From Giesbergeria anulus (GTDB taxonomy: Bacteria > Pseudomonadota > Gammaproteobacteria > Burkholderiales > Burkholderiaceae_C): a stretch of DNA of 64,000 nt. Below are positions 10,021-19,454 of this stretch, in pieces (within the stretch, counting starts at the first letter, position 1; every line of letters starts with the position of its first letter). The DNA is taken from the NCBI RefSeq assembly GCF_900111115.1, contig NZ_FOGD01000001.1, positions 1-64,000 on the forward strand, in the 5' to 3' direction. A program made the translations under genes and the position numbers. Under the pieces are notes generated by a model. That model did not search any database. It saw nothing but the letters and a program-made list of their open reading frames with translations, and was not told the DNA's origin.

Positions 10021-11076
10021 ATGTCTGTTTCTACTAAACCATTCTGGTTGACCCCTGCCGTGGTGCTGTTGCTGGCTTATGGCCTCGTGCCGCTGATTGC
10101 TACTGATTACTGGTTGGATGCCATTTTGTTGCCCTTTTTGGCGCTGTCATTGGCTGGCGTCGGCTTGAACCTGCTCACTGGCTATGCGGGTCAGCTCTCA
10201 CTGGGGTCTGCGGCTTTTATGGCGGTGGGTGCTTTTGCCGCCTACAACTTTCATCTGCGTGTGGAGGGCTTGCCGCTGCTGGGTAGCATGGTGCTGGCTG
10301 GGCTGGCGGCCACCGCCATTGGCGTGGTGTTTGGTCTTCCCAGTTTGCGCTTGCGGGGTTTTTATCTGGCGGTATCGACGCTGGCGGCACAGTTCTTTGT
10401 GCAATGGGCGCTGACCAAGTTTGGCTGGTTTAGCAACTACAACCCTTCCGGCGTCATTGATGCCCCGGCCATCCGTGTGGCGGGCCACACCTTTGACACC
10501 CCCACAGGCCGCTACCTGTTCGCTTTGAGCGTGGTCACGGTGTTGACTCTGCTTATCTGGCGTTTGGTGCATACCCCCACCGGCCACCACTTTATTGCCA
10601 TCCGCGATAACGAACTGGCTGCCCGCGTCACTGGTGTGCCGGTGTTGCGTACCAAGCTGCTGGCCTTTGCGATTTCGTCCTTTGTGATTGGCGTGGCCGG
10701 GGTGCTGTGGGGCTTTGTTTATCTGCGCACGGTGGAGCCTGCGGGCTTCAACCTCGACCGTTCGTTCCAGATTCTGTTCATCATCATTATTGGCGGCCTA
10801 GCCACCATTCGTGGGGCTTTCTTGGGCGCGGCGCTGATCGTGGTGTTTCCGCTGCTGCTGTCACGTCTGGGCTCCTTTGTGTTGGGGGACTGGTTTGACT
10901 CAGGCGTGCTCGATTTGAGCCAACGCATTGTGCTGGGCGTTTTGATCGTTGCCTTTTTGATTGTGGAGCCGCAAGGGCTGGCCGCACTGTGGCCCCGGCT
11001 GTTGCAACGCCTGCGGCAGTACCGCCAGCTCCGTTCTTCTCCCGCAGCCCCGGCAGCTTCTGCCTCTGGTGCCTGA
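10021..11076 (+). CDS. Branched-chain amino acid-type ABC permease, LivM type
   Basis: Second permease subunit, 351 residues. It shows the LivM landmarks LNLLTGYAGQLSLGSAAFM, LPSLRLRGFYLAVSTLA, FIAIRDNELAARVTGVPV (coupling helix) and IIIIGGLATIRGAFLGA. A short Ala/Pro-rich cytoplasmic tail ends the protein. Start ATG 10021 is 3 nt after the LivH-type stop. It pairs with the permease at 9121 and ATPases at 8228 and 13781. Confidence 0.9.
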   Translation: MSVSTKPFWLTPAVVLLLAYGLVPLIATDYWLDAILLPFLALSLAGVGLNLLTGYAGQLSLGSAAFMAVGAFAAYNFHLRVEGLPLLGSMVLAGLAATAIGVVFGLPSLRLRGFYLAVSTLAAQFFVQWALTKFGWFSNYNPSGVIDAPAIRVAGHTFDTPTGRYLFALSVVTVLTLLIWRLVHTPTGHHFIAIRDNELAARVTGVPVLRTKLLAFAISSFVIGVAGVLWGFVYLRTVEPAGFNLDRSFQILFIIIIGGLATIRGAFLGAALIVVFPLLLSRLGSFVLGDWFDSGVLDLSQRIVLGVLIVAFLIVEPQGLAALWPRLLQRLRQYRQLRSSPAAPAASASGA

Positions 11077-11125
11077 TTCCTGTTTATCCACCACCTACCT
11101 ACACCCTCAGAGGAGTCTTTTCGCC

Positions 11126-12454
11126 ATGTCTTTGTCCCACAAATTTAAAACGCTGCTGCTGGCCGGTGCCATGGCCCTTACTGGGATGCAAGGCAGTGCC
11201 TACGCCCAACAGGCGCAGGAACAGTTCTTTCCGCTGCAAAGTTACCGTGTTGGCCCTTATGCCGCTGGTGGCACCGGCTTTTTTGGTGGTTTTATCGACT
11301 ATCTGAACCTCGTCAATACCCGCGACGGCGGCGTCGGTGGCGTCAAGCTGACGTGGGAAGAGGGCGAGACACAATATGAAGTCGAGCGCGGCGTCGAGGT
11401 GTACGAGCGCTTGAAAAACAAGCCCGGCATTGCCACTTGGAACCCGCTGTCGGTGGGTATTGCCTATGCACTGCTCGATCGCGTGACGGCTGACAAGGTG
11501 CCCTTGCTGACCATCAACCACGGGCGCACCGATACCACCGATGGCCGCGTGTTCAAGTACATCTTCCCGTTGTTGGTCAACCCCTACAGCGAGACCTCGG
11601 GCATCGTCAATTACATCGGCACCAAGGTCGGTGGCAATGACAAGCTCAAGGGCAAAAAGATCGTGGTGCTGTACCACGGTTCGCCCTATGGCAAAGAAAC
11701 CATTCCAATTTATGAGCTGCTGGCTAAGCAATACGGCTTTACCGTACAGCAAATCGAGGTACCCCACCCCGGTAACGAACAGCAATCGCAATGGCTGACC
11801 ATCCGCCGCGCCAAGCCCGATTTTGTCGTGCTGCGGGGCTGGGGCGTGATGAACCCGGTAGCGCTGAAAACCGCGCAAAAAACGGGTTTCCCGGCTGACC
11901 GCATCATCGGCAATATCTGGTCTAACTCCGAAGAAGACGTGATCCCAGCGGGTGATGCCGCTAAGGGTTATGTCGCTATCACCTCGGTAGCCCCCGGTAG
12001 CCAGTTCCCGGTGCTGCAAGACATCACCAAAACCCTGTATGACGCCAACAAGGGCAACTTGCAGGACAAAAAGCGCATTGGTAGCGTTTACCACAACCTC
12101 GGTGTGCTCAACGGCATCTTGAATGTGGAGGCTATCCGCATCGCCCAAGCCAAGTTTGGCAAGCGCACCCTGACCGGCGATGAAATCCGCTGGGGCCTAG
12201 AAAACCTGAAGATTGACGAAGCCCGTGCCGCCGCACTGGGTGCCAAGGGCTTGTTCCACTCCATCAACGTGACATGGGACAACCACGAAGGCGATGGCCG
12301 CGTGGCCTTCCAGCAATGGGATGGCAAGAAGTGGAACGTGGTCTCGGACTGGATTGCCCCCGATTGGAAGCTGCTGCGTCCCATCATTGAAAAGTCTTCG
12401 CAGGCCTACGCCAAAGACAAGGGCGTGAAGGTACGCACCAGCATCAACGACTGA
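11126..12454 (+). CDS. Periplasmic substrate-binding protein, LivK-like, of the sulfur cluster
   Basis: Receptor of 442 residues for the ABC importer encoded around it. A cleavable signal peptide ends near GSAYA-QQ (residues 1-26). The mature part has a type I periplasmic fold: YAAGGTGFFGGFIDYLNLVN, GGVKLTWEEGETQYEVERG, GIATWNPLSVG and KGKKIVVLYHGSPYGKET are laid out as in amide- and amino-acid-binding LivK relatives. It is longer than E. coli LivK (about 370). The ATG at 11126 is placed by the AGAGGAG site at 11109-11115 and the signal peptide. The gap to the permease is 49 nt. Ligand unknown; a thioether, sulfone or sulfonate is the contextual guess. Confidence 0.9.
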   Translation: MSLSHKFKTLLLAGAMALTGMQGSAYAQQAQEQFFPLQSYRVGPYAAGGTGFFGGFIDYLNLVNTRDGGVGGVKLTWEEGETQYEVERGVEVYERLKNKPGIATWNPLSVGIAYALLDRVTADKVPLLTINHGRTDTTDGRVFKYIFPLLVNPYSETSGIVNYIGTKVGGNDKLKGKKIVVLYHGSPYGKETIPIYELLAKQYGFTVQQIEVPHPGNEQQSQWLTIRRAKPDFVVLRGWGVMNPVALKTAQKTGFPADRIIGNIWSNSEEDVIPAGDAAKGYVAITSVAPGSQFPVLQDITKTLYDANKGNLQDKKRIGSVYHNLGVLNGILNVEAIRIAQAKFGKRTLTGDEIRWGLENLKIDEARAAALGAKGLFHSINVTWDNHEGDGRVAFQQWDGKKWNVVSDWIAPDWKLLRPIIEKSSQAYAKDKGVKVRTSIND

Positions 12455-12498
12455 TGGCCTTGTTCTCTCCTGTAACCCTGATTTGATACGGACACACC

Positions 12499-13773
12499 AT
12501 GAGCGCAGTTACTTCGGATATTTCGATTCTCGGCCCGCAATACGAAACTATTGCCGCCAAATACCGCCCCATCTTCCAACGGATTGCCGATACGGCCTTA
12601 GAGCGTGAACGCGAACGCAAACTAGGCCGCGATGCTATCCAGTGGCTCAAAGAAGCCCGCTTTGGCGCGGTGCGCGTGCCGGTGGAGTATGGCGGCGATG
12701 GCGCTACCCTGCCCCAGTTGTTCCAACTGCTGATTGAATTGGCCGAGGCCGATTCCAACGTTGCGCAGGCGGTGCGCGGGCATTTTGCCTTTGTCGAAGA
12801 CCGGCTCAACGCCCCACGTGATGAGCAAACCATTGTTTGGCTGCGCCGCTTTGCGGCAGGCGATTTGGTCGGCAATGCTTGGACAGAAGTGAATGTCGCT
12901 ATTGGTGACGTGATTACCCGTGTCTCGCAAAAAGACGGGGGCTGGGTGGTCAATGGGCAGAAGTTTTACAGCACCGGCAGTATTTTTGCCGACTGGATTG
13001 ACCTGTTTGCCCGCCGCGATAGCGATGGTGTGGATGTGATTGCCGCCGTGAGCACCCATCAGCCCGGTATCACCCACCAAGACGACTGGGACGGCTTTGG
13101 CCAGCGCACCACCGGCAGTGGCACATCAACCTACCAAGATGCAGTGGTGGAGGAAGTGAATATCTTCCCGTTTGCTGGCCGCTTTAAGTACCAAACAGCG
13201 TTTTACCAATTGTTCCATCTGGTGGCGCTGGCCGGTATTGCCCGTGCCGTCACCCGTGATGTAGCGCAGCAAGTGCGTGAGCGCAAACGCATTTTTAGCA
13301 CCGGCAACGCCCCTGCCGTGGCGCAGGATGTGCAGATTCAGCAGGTAGTGGGCGAGATTTCTGCCCTGACCTATGCTGCTGAAGCCACCGCCATCCGCGC
13401 CAGCTTTGCTGCCCAGCGCGCCTACGATGCCCATTGGAGCGGCGATGCTGACCGCGAAAAACAGGCCAATATCGAGGCTGAACTGGAATCGGCGCAAGGC
13501 CAAGTGGTGGTCTCTGATCTGGTGCTGCGCGCCAGCTCGCAACTATTCAATGCGCTGGGGGCCTCGGCGGCCAGTTCTAGCAAGGCGCTGGATCGCCACT
13601 GGCGCAATGCGCGCACCGTGGCCTCGCACAATCCGTTGGTCTATAAGGCGCGGATTATTGGCGATTGGCACATCAATGGCACTGAGCCGCCCTACGTTTG
13701 GCAGATTGGTGCCGGTTCTGGGCAAGCTGCGCCGTCGGATAGCACCACGGCTGAAGCTGGGCAAGCCGCCTAA
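12499..13773 (+). CDS. Acyl-CoA-dehydrogenase-fold flavoprotein, SfnB/DszC-like (copy 1)
   Basis: A 424-residue member of the acyl-CoA dehydrogenase superfamily, on the branch used for sulfur acquisition rather than beta-oxidation. Visible blocks are FGAVRVPVEYGGDGATLP, GNAWTEVNVAIGD, GGWVVNGQKFYSTGSIFADW, and the C-terminal FNALGASAASSSKALDRHWRNARTVASHNPLVYK, where DRHWRNxRTxxxHxPxxYK is shared with DszC/SfnB. A basic catalytic Glu as in true dehydrogenases is not evident. These proteins usually act as FMNH2-dependent S-oxygenases. The gene lies between the binding protein and the second ATPase of the importer, tying uptake to oxidation. SfnB in Pseudomonas is linked to dimethylsulfone use; the role here is inferred. 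Confidence 0.85.
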   Translation: MSAVTSDISILGPQYETIAAKYRPIFQRIADTALERERERKLGRDAIQWLKEARFGAVRVPVEYGGDGATLPQLFQLLIELAEADSNVAQAVRGHFAFVEDRLNAPRDEQTIVWLRRFAAGDLVGNAWTEVNVAIGDVITRVSQKDGGWVVNGQKFYSTGSIFADWIDLFARRDSDGVDVIAAVSTHQPGITHQDDWDGFGQRTTGSGTSTYQDAVVEEVNIFPFAGRFKYQTAFYQLFHLVALAGIARAVTRDVAQQVRERKRIFSTGNAPAVAQDVQIQQVVGEISALTYAAEATAIRASFAAQRAYDAHWSGDADREKQANIEAELESAQGQVVVSDLVLRASSQLFNALGASAASSSKALDRHWRNARTVASHNPLVYKARIIGDWHINGTEPPYVWQIGAGSGQAAPSDSTTAEAGQAA

Positions 13774-13780
13774 GGAGCGC

Positions 13781-14566
13781 ATGATGGACGCTGCCAACGC
13801 CCTGCTGCACATCCAGTCGATTGAGGTCTGCTACCAGAATGCGGTGGTGGCCCTGCACGATGTCAACCTTACGGTTCGGCCCGGAGAAATCCACGCCGTG
13901 CTGGGGGCCAATGGCGCTGGCAAGTCCACTACGCTCAAGGCGGTGTCCAATCTGCTGCCCGCCGAGCGCGGGCAAGTGACGGGTGGGCGCATCACCTTTG
14001 ATGGCCACGATGTCACCCGCACTAACCCCGCCACCTTGGTGCGCCACGGGCTGGTGCAGGTGCTGGAAGGGCGGCACTGCTTTCCTAACCTGACGGTGGA
14101 AGAAAACCTCATCACCGGGGCTTTGGGGCGCGATGCTTCACGCGCCGAGATCGCCACCGATCTGGAAAAGGTCTATGCGATTTTTCCGCGTCTGCAAGCG
14201 CGCCGCCACAGCCGGGCCGGTTTGACTTCGGGCGGCGAACAGCAAATGGCCGCCATTGGCCGCGCCTTGATGTCGCGCCCGCGTTTGCTGGTGCTGGATG
14301 AACCCTCGATGGGCCTTGCGCCGCTGGTGGTGCAGGACATTTTTAGCCAGCTCCAGCGCCTGAATCGGGAGGATGGACTGTCCATTGTGGTGGCAGAGCA
14401 GAACTCTACCGTGGCCCTGCAATACGCCGACACCGCCACCGTGCTGGAAGCGGGGGTGACGGTGCTTTCGGGTACGGCGCAAGAGCTGCGCCAGCGCGAA
14501 GACATCCAGCATTTTTATTTTGGTCAGGGGCTGGCAGAAGACGCCCACGCCCCGGTGGCCGCCTGA
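13781..14566 (+). CDS. ABC transporter ATP-binding protein, LivF type
   Basis: Second ATPase of the importer, 261 residues. Walker A is GANGAGKSTT, the LivF-typical GLVQVLEGRHCFPNLTVEEN follows, the signature is SGGEQQMAAIGRAL, and Walker B is LLVLDEPSMGLAP. Start ATG 13781 has AAGGAG at 13772-13777, which overlaps the stop of the previous gene; a second ATG at 13784 is possible. It is separated from the LivGHMK genes by one flavoprotein gene, an unusual insertion for a liv-type operon. Confidence 0.9.
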   Translation: MMDAANALLHIQSIEVCYQNAVVALHDVNLTVRPGEIHAVLGANGAGKSTTLKAVSNLLPAERGQVTGGRITFDGHDVTRTNPATLVRHGLVQVLEGRHCFPNLTVEENLITGALGRDASRAEIATDLEKVYAIFPRLQARRHSRAGLTSGGEQQMAAIGRALMSRPRLLVLDEPSMGLAPLVVQDIFSQLQRLNREDGLSIVVAEQNSTVALQYADTATVLEAGVTVLSGTAQELRQREDIQHFYFGQGLAEDAHAPVAA

Positions 14567-14628
14567 GCACAACACACCGCCCATCACCTCTTGTTGATAC
14601 CACGACCCCATTGACGAAAGATTTCACC

Positions 14629-15864
14629 ATGACGACGACTGCAACGCATATTTCCCGCTGGGCCGAGCAAGCCACCCCCACCACAGTCGAAGGGTGGTTG
14701 GCACGGGCCGCTGAAGTGGCCGCCATTTTGGCCCAAGACCAAGTGGCCCGAGACCGTGCCCAAGCTGTGCCTTATGCCGAGGTGCAATTGCTCAAAGATT
14801 CGGGCCTGACGACCTTGCTAGGCCCAGTGCAGCATGGCGGCGGTGGTCAGCGCTGGGAAACGGCCTACCAAATTATTCGCAAGGTATCGAGTGGCGATGG
14901 CTCTATCGGCCAGTTGCTGGCCTACCATTATTTGTGGGCTTGGGCGGTGCGGTTGGTGGGCACCCCAGCGCAAATTGAGGCCATAGAGGCACTGTACACC
15001 TCACAAAATCTGTTCTTTGGCGGGGCGGTGAACCCACGCGATGGCGATGTAACCATCACCGAAGAAGTGGACGGAAAACTGCACTACAACGGGCGCAAGA
15101 GCTTTTGCACTGGCTCCAAAATTTCTGACCTCACGGTGCTGGAAGGCATTTTGGCGGGCACAGACAAGCATATCTTTGCCATCGTGCCCTCCAAGCAGCC
15201 TGGCATCATTTACCACGACGACTGGAACCACCTAGGCCACCGCCTGAGTGAGTCGGGCAGTGTGACGATTGAAGACGTGGTGATTGATTGGAGTGGCGCA
15301 GCAGGCTACGTGGACAAGGTGTACCAAGATCGCCCCTATGCCACTCTGAATTTGCCTGCGATTCAGCAGATTTTTACCGAAATCTACCTCGGCACCGCCC
15401 AAGGTGCGCTGGAAACCGCAGCCACTTACACCAAGAGCAAAACCCGCGCTTGGCCCTATGGCGGCGACAACAAGCAAAGTGCCACCGAAGAGTGGTACAT
15501 CCTAGAAGCCTATGGCACCCTGCAATCGCGCTTGTGGGCGGCGCAAGCCTTGGCCGATGCCACGGGCGCAGAAATCGCCCAACTGCTGCACGCCGAGCGC
15601 GACAGCGTGACTCCACAACAGCGGGGAGAGGTAGCGGTGCGTATTGCCGCCGCCAAGCAGGTGGCGGTGGATGTGGGGCTGGAAATTGGCACCCGCGTGT
15701 TTGAGGTCACGGGTGCCCGCGCCACTTCTAACGACGTCGGGCTGGATATTTACTGGCGCAATCTGCGCACCCACTCGCTGCACGACCCGATTGCCTACAA
15801 GCGCCGGGAGGTCGGAGCCTATGCCTTGCTGGGTGAAATCCCCGAAGCCACTTGGTACACCTGA
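14629..15864 (+). CDS. Acyl-CoA-dehydrogenase-fold flavoprotein, DszC/SfnB-like (copy 2)
   Basis: A 411-residue paralogue of the genes at 12499 and 15919. Shared family blocks are LLKDSGLTTLLGPVQHGGGG, SIGQLLAYHYLWAW (typical of DszC-like monooxygenases), GRKSFCTGSKISDLTVLEG, YHDDWNHLGHRLSESGSVT, and the C-terminal DIYWRNLRTHSLHDPIAYKR. The GRKSFCTG motif and short linker to the FMN site fit FMNH2-dependent S-monooxygenation more than dehydrogenation. A TTG at 14611 is also in frame; ATG 14629 is chosen as the canonical codon. Likely function is oxidation of a thioether or sulfoxide before C-S cleavage by the DszA-like enzyme. Confidence 0.85.
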   Translation: MTTTATHISRWAEQATPTTVEGWLARAAEVAAILAQDQVARDRAQAVPYAEVQLLKDSGLTTLLGPVQHGGGGQRWETAYQIIRKVSSGDGSIGQLLAYHYLWAWAVRLVGTPAQIEAIEALYTSQNLFFGGAVNPRDGDVTITEEVDGKLHYNGRKSFCTGSKISDLTVLEGILAGTDKHIFAIVPSKQPGIIYHDDWNHLGHRLSESGSVTIEDVVIDWSGAAGYVDKVYQDRPYATLNLPAIQQIFTEIYLGTAQGALETAATYTKSKTRAWPYGGDNKQSATEEWYILEAYGTLQSRLWAAQALADATGAEIAQLLHAERDSVTPQQRGEVAVRIAAAKQVAVDVGLEIGTRVFEVTGARATSNDVGLDIYWRNLRTHSLHDPIAYKRREVGAYALLGEIPEATWYT

Positions 15865-15918
15865 TCCGGGGTTTGTAGACCACCACGGCCCCTTATACCA
15901 ACCAACGCCTCTAGCACC

Positions 15919-17094
15919 ATGCCGGAAATCCCTCTCTTGCCTTACCAACAGATCACCGCCGCTTTGGCGCGTGAGTTTGCCGAAACCGCCGTGGAGCGCG
16001 ACATTAGCGGCGGCACTCCCAAGGCCGAGCGCGATGCGCTGCGCCGCAGCGGGTTGCTGTCTTTGTCTATCCCGCAACAATATGGCGGCCAAGGGCTGAA
16101 CTGGAGCCAAATTCTGGACACGGTGCGCACCTTTGCCAAAGTCGATAGCTCCATCGCCCATGTCTATGGCTTTCACCACCTGCTGTTGGCTACGGTGCGC
16201 CTGTTTTCGCGCCCAGACCAGTGGGAGCCTTGGTTAGAGCAGACGGCGCGCAAAAACTGGTTTTGGGGCAACGCCCTCAACCCGCTTGATACCCGCACCG
16301 TGGTGCGGAAACTCGACGGCTGGTATGAGTTTTCGGGCAAAAAAAGTTTTTGCTCTGGCTCGGCAGATTCTGAAATGCTGGTGGCCTCTGGTGTGGATGA
16401 GAGCAGTGGCAAATTATTGATTGCGGCGGTGCCTACCTCACGGGCTGGTATCACCCTCAACTACGATTGGAACAACATGGGCCAGCGCCAGACCGACAGC
16501 GGCAGCGCCCTGTTTGAAAAGGTGCGGGTGGAGGCCACTGAGCTGCTGCTCGACCCCGGCCCGCTGTCCACGCCGTTCTCGTCGCTGCGGCCCTTGCTGG
16601 CGCAGCTTATTTTTGTCCATCTGTTTCTGGGCTTGGGTGAAGGTGCTTTGGAGCAATCGCGCCACTACACCCTGAACGAGTCTCGCCCTTGGTTCCGTTC
16701 TGGGGCCGAACAGGCCAACCAAGACCCCTACACGCTGCTGCACTATGGTGAGTTTTTTGTCGGTTTGGAGAGCGTGCGCCTGCTGGCGCGCAACGCTGCC
16801 GAGCTGTTTGATGCTGCTTGGAGCCGGGGCGAAGCACTGGATGCGCAGCAGCGCGGCCAAGTAGCCGTGGCGATTGCAGCAGCCAAGGTGGCTTCCACCC
16901 GGGTCGGCTTGGATGTATCGAGCCGCTTTTTTGAGACCACCGGTGCCCGTGCCACCCATGGCGCATTGCGGCTGGATCGCTTCTGGCGCAATTTGCGCAC
17001 CCAAACCCTGCACGATCCAGTCGATTACAAGCTCAAAGAGCTGGGTGACTGGGCGCTCAATGGTGAGATTCCTTCGCCCTCGTTCTACTCTTGA
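15919..17094 (+). CDS. Acyl-CoA-dehydrogenase-fold flavoprotein, DszC/SfnB-like (copy 3)
   Basis: A 391-residue third paralogue, closest in layout to copy 2: LSIPQQYGGQGLNWSQIL, SSIAHVYGFHHLL, FWGNALNPLDTRTV, FSGKKSFCSGSADSEM, YDWNNMGQRQTDSGSA and the tail RFWRNLRTQTLHDPVDYKLK. It ends with a TGA at 17092-17094 that overlaps a TTG in the frame of the sigma-54 activator. Together with copies 1 and 2 it makes three related oxygenase-like proteins in one operon, suggesting sequential oxidation steps or different substrates. Confidence 0.85.
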   Translation: MPEIPLLPYQQITAALAREFAETAVERDISGGTPKAERDALRRSGLLSLSIPQQYGGQGLNWSQILDTVRTFAKVDSSIAHVYGFHHLLLATVRLFSRPDQWEPWLEQTARKNWFWGNALNPLDTRTVVRKLDGWYEFSGKKSFCSGSADSEMLVASGVDESSGKLLIAAVPTSRAGITLNYDWNNMGQRQTDSGSALFEKVRVEATELLLDPGPLSTPFSSLRPLLAQLIFVHLFLGLGEGALEQSRHYTLNESRPWFRSGAEQANQDPYTLLHYGEFFVGLESVRLLARNAAELFDAAWSRGEALDAQQRGQVAVAIAAAKVASTRVGLDVSSRFFETTGARATHGALRLDRFWRNLRTQTLHDPVDYKLKELGDWALNGEIPSPSFYS

Positions 17095-17105
17095 GCGATA
17101 CCTTG

Positions 17106-18302
17106 ATGGCCGCCACCCTTCCGATCTGGCCGCCACCGCCCGGCCAAGGCAGCAGCGCGTTGGACTGGATTTTTGAAGACCCGCGCTCCAAAACCCTGTT
17201 GGCCGAAGTCGAGCAGGTGGCCCCTAGCCATGCCAACATCCTCATTACGGGTGAGACTGGCACCGGCAAGGAGCTGATTGCCCGCCATTTGCATTACCGC
17301 AGTGCCCGGCGCAATGGCCCGTTTGTGGTGGTCAGTTGCGGGGCTTTTTCTGAATCGCTGGTGGATGCAGAACTGTTTGGGCACGAAAACGGCGCTTTTG
17401 CTGGTGCCTTTGGTACCCAGATCGGCTGGTTTGAGGCTGCACATGGCGGCACCATTTTTCTCGATGAAATCAATGATCTGCCGCTGACGGTGCAGAACAA
17501 ACTGCTGCGCGTGCTGCAAGAGCACGAAATTGTGCGCTTGGGTGGGCGCAAGCCCATTCCCATCGACGTGCGTATTGTGGCCGCTGCCACCGCCGATTTG
17601 GATGAGATGGTGCAGCAAAAGCGTTTTCGCAAAGACCTGTACTACCGGCTCAATGTGGTCAGGCTGCATGTGCTGACCCTGCGCGAGCGCCCCGGCGACA
17701 TTGTGCCGCTGGCGCGTTACTTTATGGAGTTGTACAGCCGCAAGCTGGGCTATGCCCGGCTGCGCTTGACGCCCCAAGCCGAGCAGTTGCTGATGCAGGC
17801 CCCGTGGCCGGGCAATGTGCGCGAGCTAGAAAACACCATCCATCGCAGCTTGTTGCTGTGTGATGGCGAGGTGCTTGATGCCAGTAGCCTGCGCCTGTTA
17901 CACCCTGCCAGCGCTACCGCCGCAGCACCTGCCCCATCAGCAGCGCATTTGCTGGCCCCAGAGCCAGAGACCACTACACCAGCGCAGCCGCCCAAGCCGC
18001 AAACATCCCTTGTTCAAGGTGACAGTGCGGCCCACGCGGCACTGCGCCACGCCATTCGCCAATTGTGCGATGCCAACGCGGCCCATCTCTACCAGAGCGT
18101 AGAAGACACCTTGCTGCGCGAAGTCTTCCGCTATTGCCACTACAGCCAGAGCGAAACCGCCCGCCTGCTGGGCGTGAGCCGCAACATTGTGCGCGCCCGC
18201 CTGATTCGGCTGGGCGAAGTGAGCGGTTCGCGCAAGCACCCTGCGGACGCAGACGACACCGATCTCCCCTATCCCACCACCTCCAACAAGGAAACACCAT
18301 GA
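17106..18302 (+). CDS. Sigma-54-dependent transcriptional activator, SfnR-like, without sensor domain
   Basis: An AAA+ enhancer-binding protein of 398 residues that would activate RpoN-dependent promoters of sulfur-scavenging genes. The AAA+ domain begins within about 40 residues of the start: Walker [21 protein letters not shown] in the place of the sigma-54-contacting GAFTGA loop (Thr to Ala), Walker [11 protein letters not shown], and the second-region [12 protein letters not shown] Pro/Ala-rich linker leads to a C-terminal Fis-type helix-turn-helix ([20 protein letters not shown]). There is no N-terminal receiver, GAF or PAS domain. Start choices are ATG 17106 or TTG 17091, the latter overlapping the previous stop. 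The stop overlaps the SsuD-like start (ATGA at 18299-18302). Confidence 0.88.
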   Translation: MAATLPIWPPPPGQGSSALDWIFEDPRSKTLLAEVEQVAPSHANILITGETGTGKELIARHLHYRSARRNGPFVVVSCGAFSESLVDAELFGHENGAFAGAFGTQIGWFEAAHGGTIFLDEINDLPLTVQNKLLRVLQEHEIVRLGGRKPIPIDVRIVAAATADLDEMVQQKRFRKDLYYRLNVVRLHVLTLRERPGDIVPLARYFMELYSRKLGYARLRLTPQAEQLLMQAPWPGNVRELENTIHRSLLLCDGEVLDASSLRLLHPASATAAAPAPSAAHLLAPEPETTTPAQPPKPQTSLVQGDSAAHAALRHAIRQLCDANAAHLYQSVEDTLLREVFRYCHYSQSETARLLGVSRNIVRARLIRLGEVSGSRKHPADADDTDLPYPTTSNKETP

Positions 18303-19426
18303 GCCTCGATATTTTCTGGTTTCTCCCCACCTCTGGCGATACCCGCTATTTGGGCAAGTCTGATTTTGGCCGTGCGCCCAGCAATGCCTACCTGCGCCAA
18401 ATTGCCGTCACGGCAGAACATTTGGGCTACGATGGTTTGCTGATTCCCACTGGCAGCTCCTGCCTTGACCCGTGGGTGACGGCGGCCAGCTTGGTGCCAG
18501 TGACGCAGCGTATCAAGCTGCTGGTGGCGCTGCGTACCTCCTTGGGCAACCCGACGGCATCGGCACGGCAGGCAGCCACGCTAGACCAAGCCCTTAATGG
18601 CCGCTTGCTGCTCAATGTGGTGCCCGGCGGCGATGCGGTAGAACTGGCGGGCGATGGCATTTTTTACGATCACGATGCCCGCTACGCTGCGGGCGATGAG
18701 TTTTTGACCATCTGGCGCAAACTGCTCCAAGGCGAACGGGTGGATTTTGAGGGCGAGCACCTGCACGTAGAAGGGGCGCAAAACTTCTTCCCGCCGGTGA
18801 GCAAACCCTATCCACCGCTGTATTTTGGTGGCTCCTCACCCGCCGCGCACGAGTTGGCCGCCAAACACGTTGATGCTTACCTGTCTTGGGGTGAACCACC
18901 CGAGGCCGTGGCGCAGAAGATTGCCGATGTGCGCGAGCGTGCCGCCAAGTATGGCCGCACTGTGCGTTTTGGCATCCGCATCCATGTGATTGTGCGCGAA
19001 ACCAGTGCCGAGGCGTGGGCCGCTGCCGACCGCCTCATCAGCCACTTGAGTGACGAAGAGATTGAACGCGCACAACAAAACTATGCACGCATGGACTCCG
19101 AAGGCCAGCGCCGCATGGCCGCGCTGCACGGTGGCCGCCGCGACCAATTGGTGGTCGGCCCCAATTTGTGGGCGGGGGTGGGGCTGGTGCGTGGTGGAGC
19201 TGGCACCGCGTTGGTGGGCAACCCCGAAGAAGTGGCGGCCCGCTTGCAAGAGTACATCGACTTGGGCGTGGACAGCTTTGTGCTCTCCGGCTACCCGCAC
19301 CTTGAAGAATCCATCCGGTTTGCTGAGTTGGTGTTTCCGCTGCTGCCGGGCAAAAAGCCGGTGAACCTGCGTGACCAAACCTTGACTGGCGGTGCTTTTG
19401 ACGCCCGTGCCACCGAATCGCGCTAA
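18299..19426 (+). CDS. ssuD: FMNH2-dependent alkanesulfonate monooxygenase, SsuD-like
   Basis: A 375-residue luciferase-like enzyme that would cleave alkanesulfonates to aldehyde and sulfite. Typical SsuD blocks are [15 protein letters not shown] near the N-terminus, [75 protein letters not shown] and [20 protein letters not shown]. Length is close to E. coli SsuD (381). ATG 18299 overlaps the stop of the sigma-54 activator by four bases. The reductase partner is probably the MsuE-like protein at 6134. The close relative MsuD (methanesulfonate) cannot be excluded. Confidence 0.9.
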   Translation: MSLDIFWFLPTSGDTRYLGKSDFGRAPSNAYLRQIAVTAEHLGYDGLLIPTGSSCLDPWVTAASLVPVTQRIKLLVALRTSLGNPTASARQAATLDQALNGRLLLNVVPGGDAVELAGDGIFYDHDARYAAGDEFLTIWRKLLQGERVDFEGEHLHVEGAQNFFPPVSKPYPPLYFGGSSPAAHELAAKHVDAYLSWGEPPEAVAQKIADVRERAAKYGRTVRFGIRIHVIVRETSAEAWAAADRLISHLSDEEIERAQQNYARMDSEGQRRMAALHGGRRDQLVVGPNLWAGVGLVRGGAGTALVGNPEEVAARLQEYIDLGVDSFVLSGYPHLEESIRFAELVFPLLPGKKPVNLRDQTLTGGAFDARATESR

Positions 19427-19454
19427 ATATCCAGCGCTGCCAACAATCTTACCT

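Noticed and set aside
11099-12148. 349-codon minus-strand frame opposite the LivK-like receptor
   Set aside because: The plus strand has a signal peptide, ribosome site and family motifs; the antisense frame does not.
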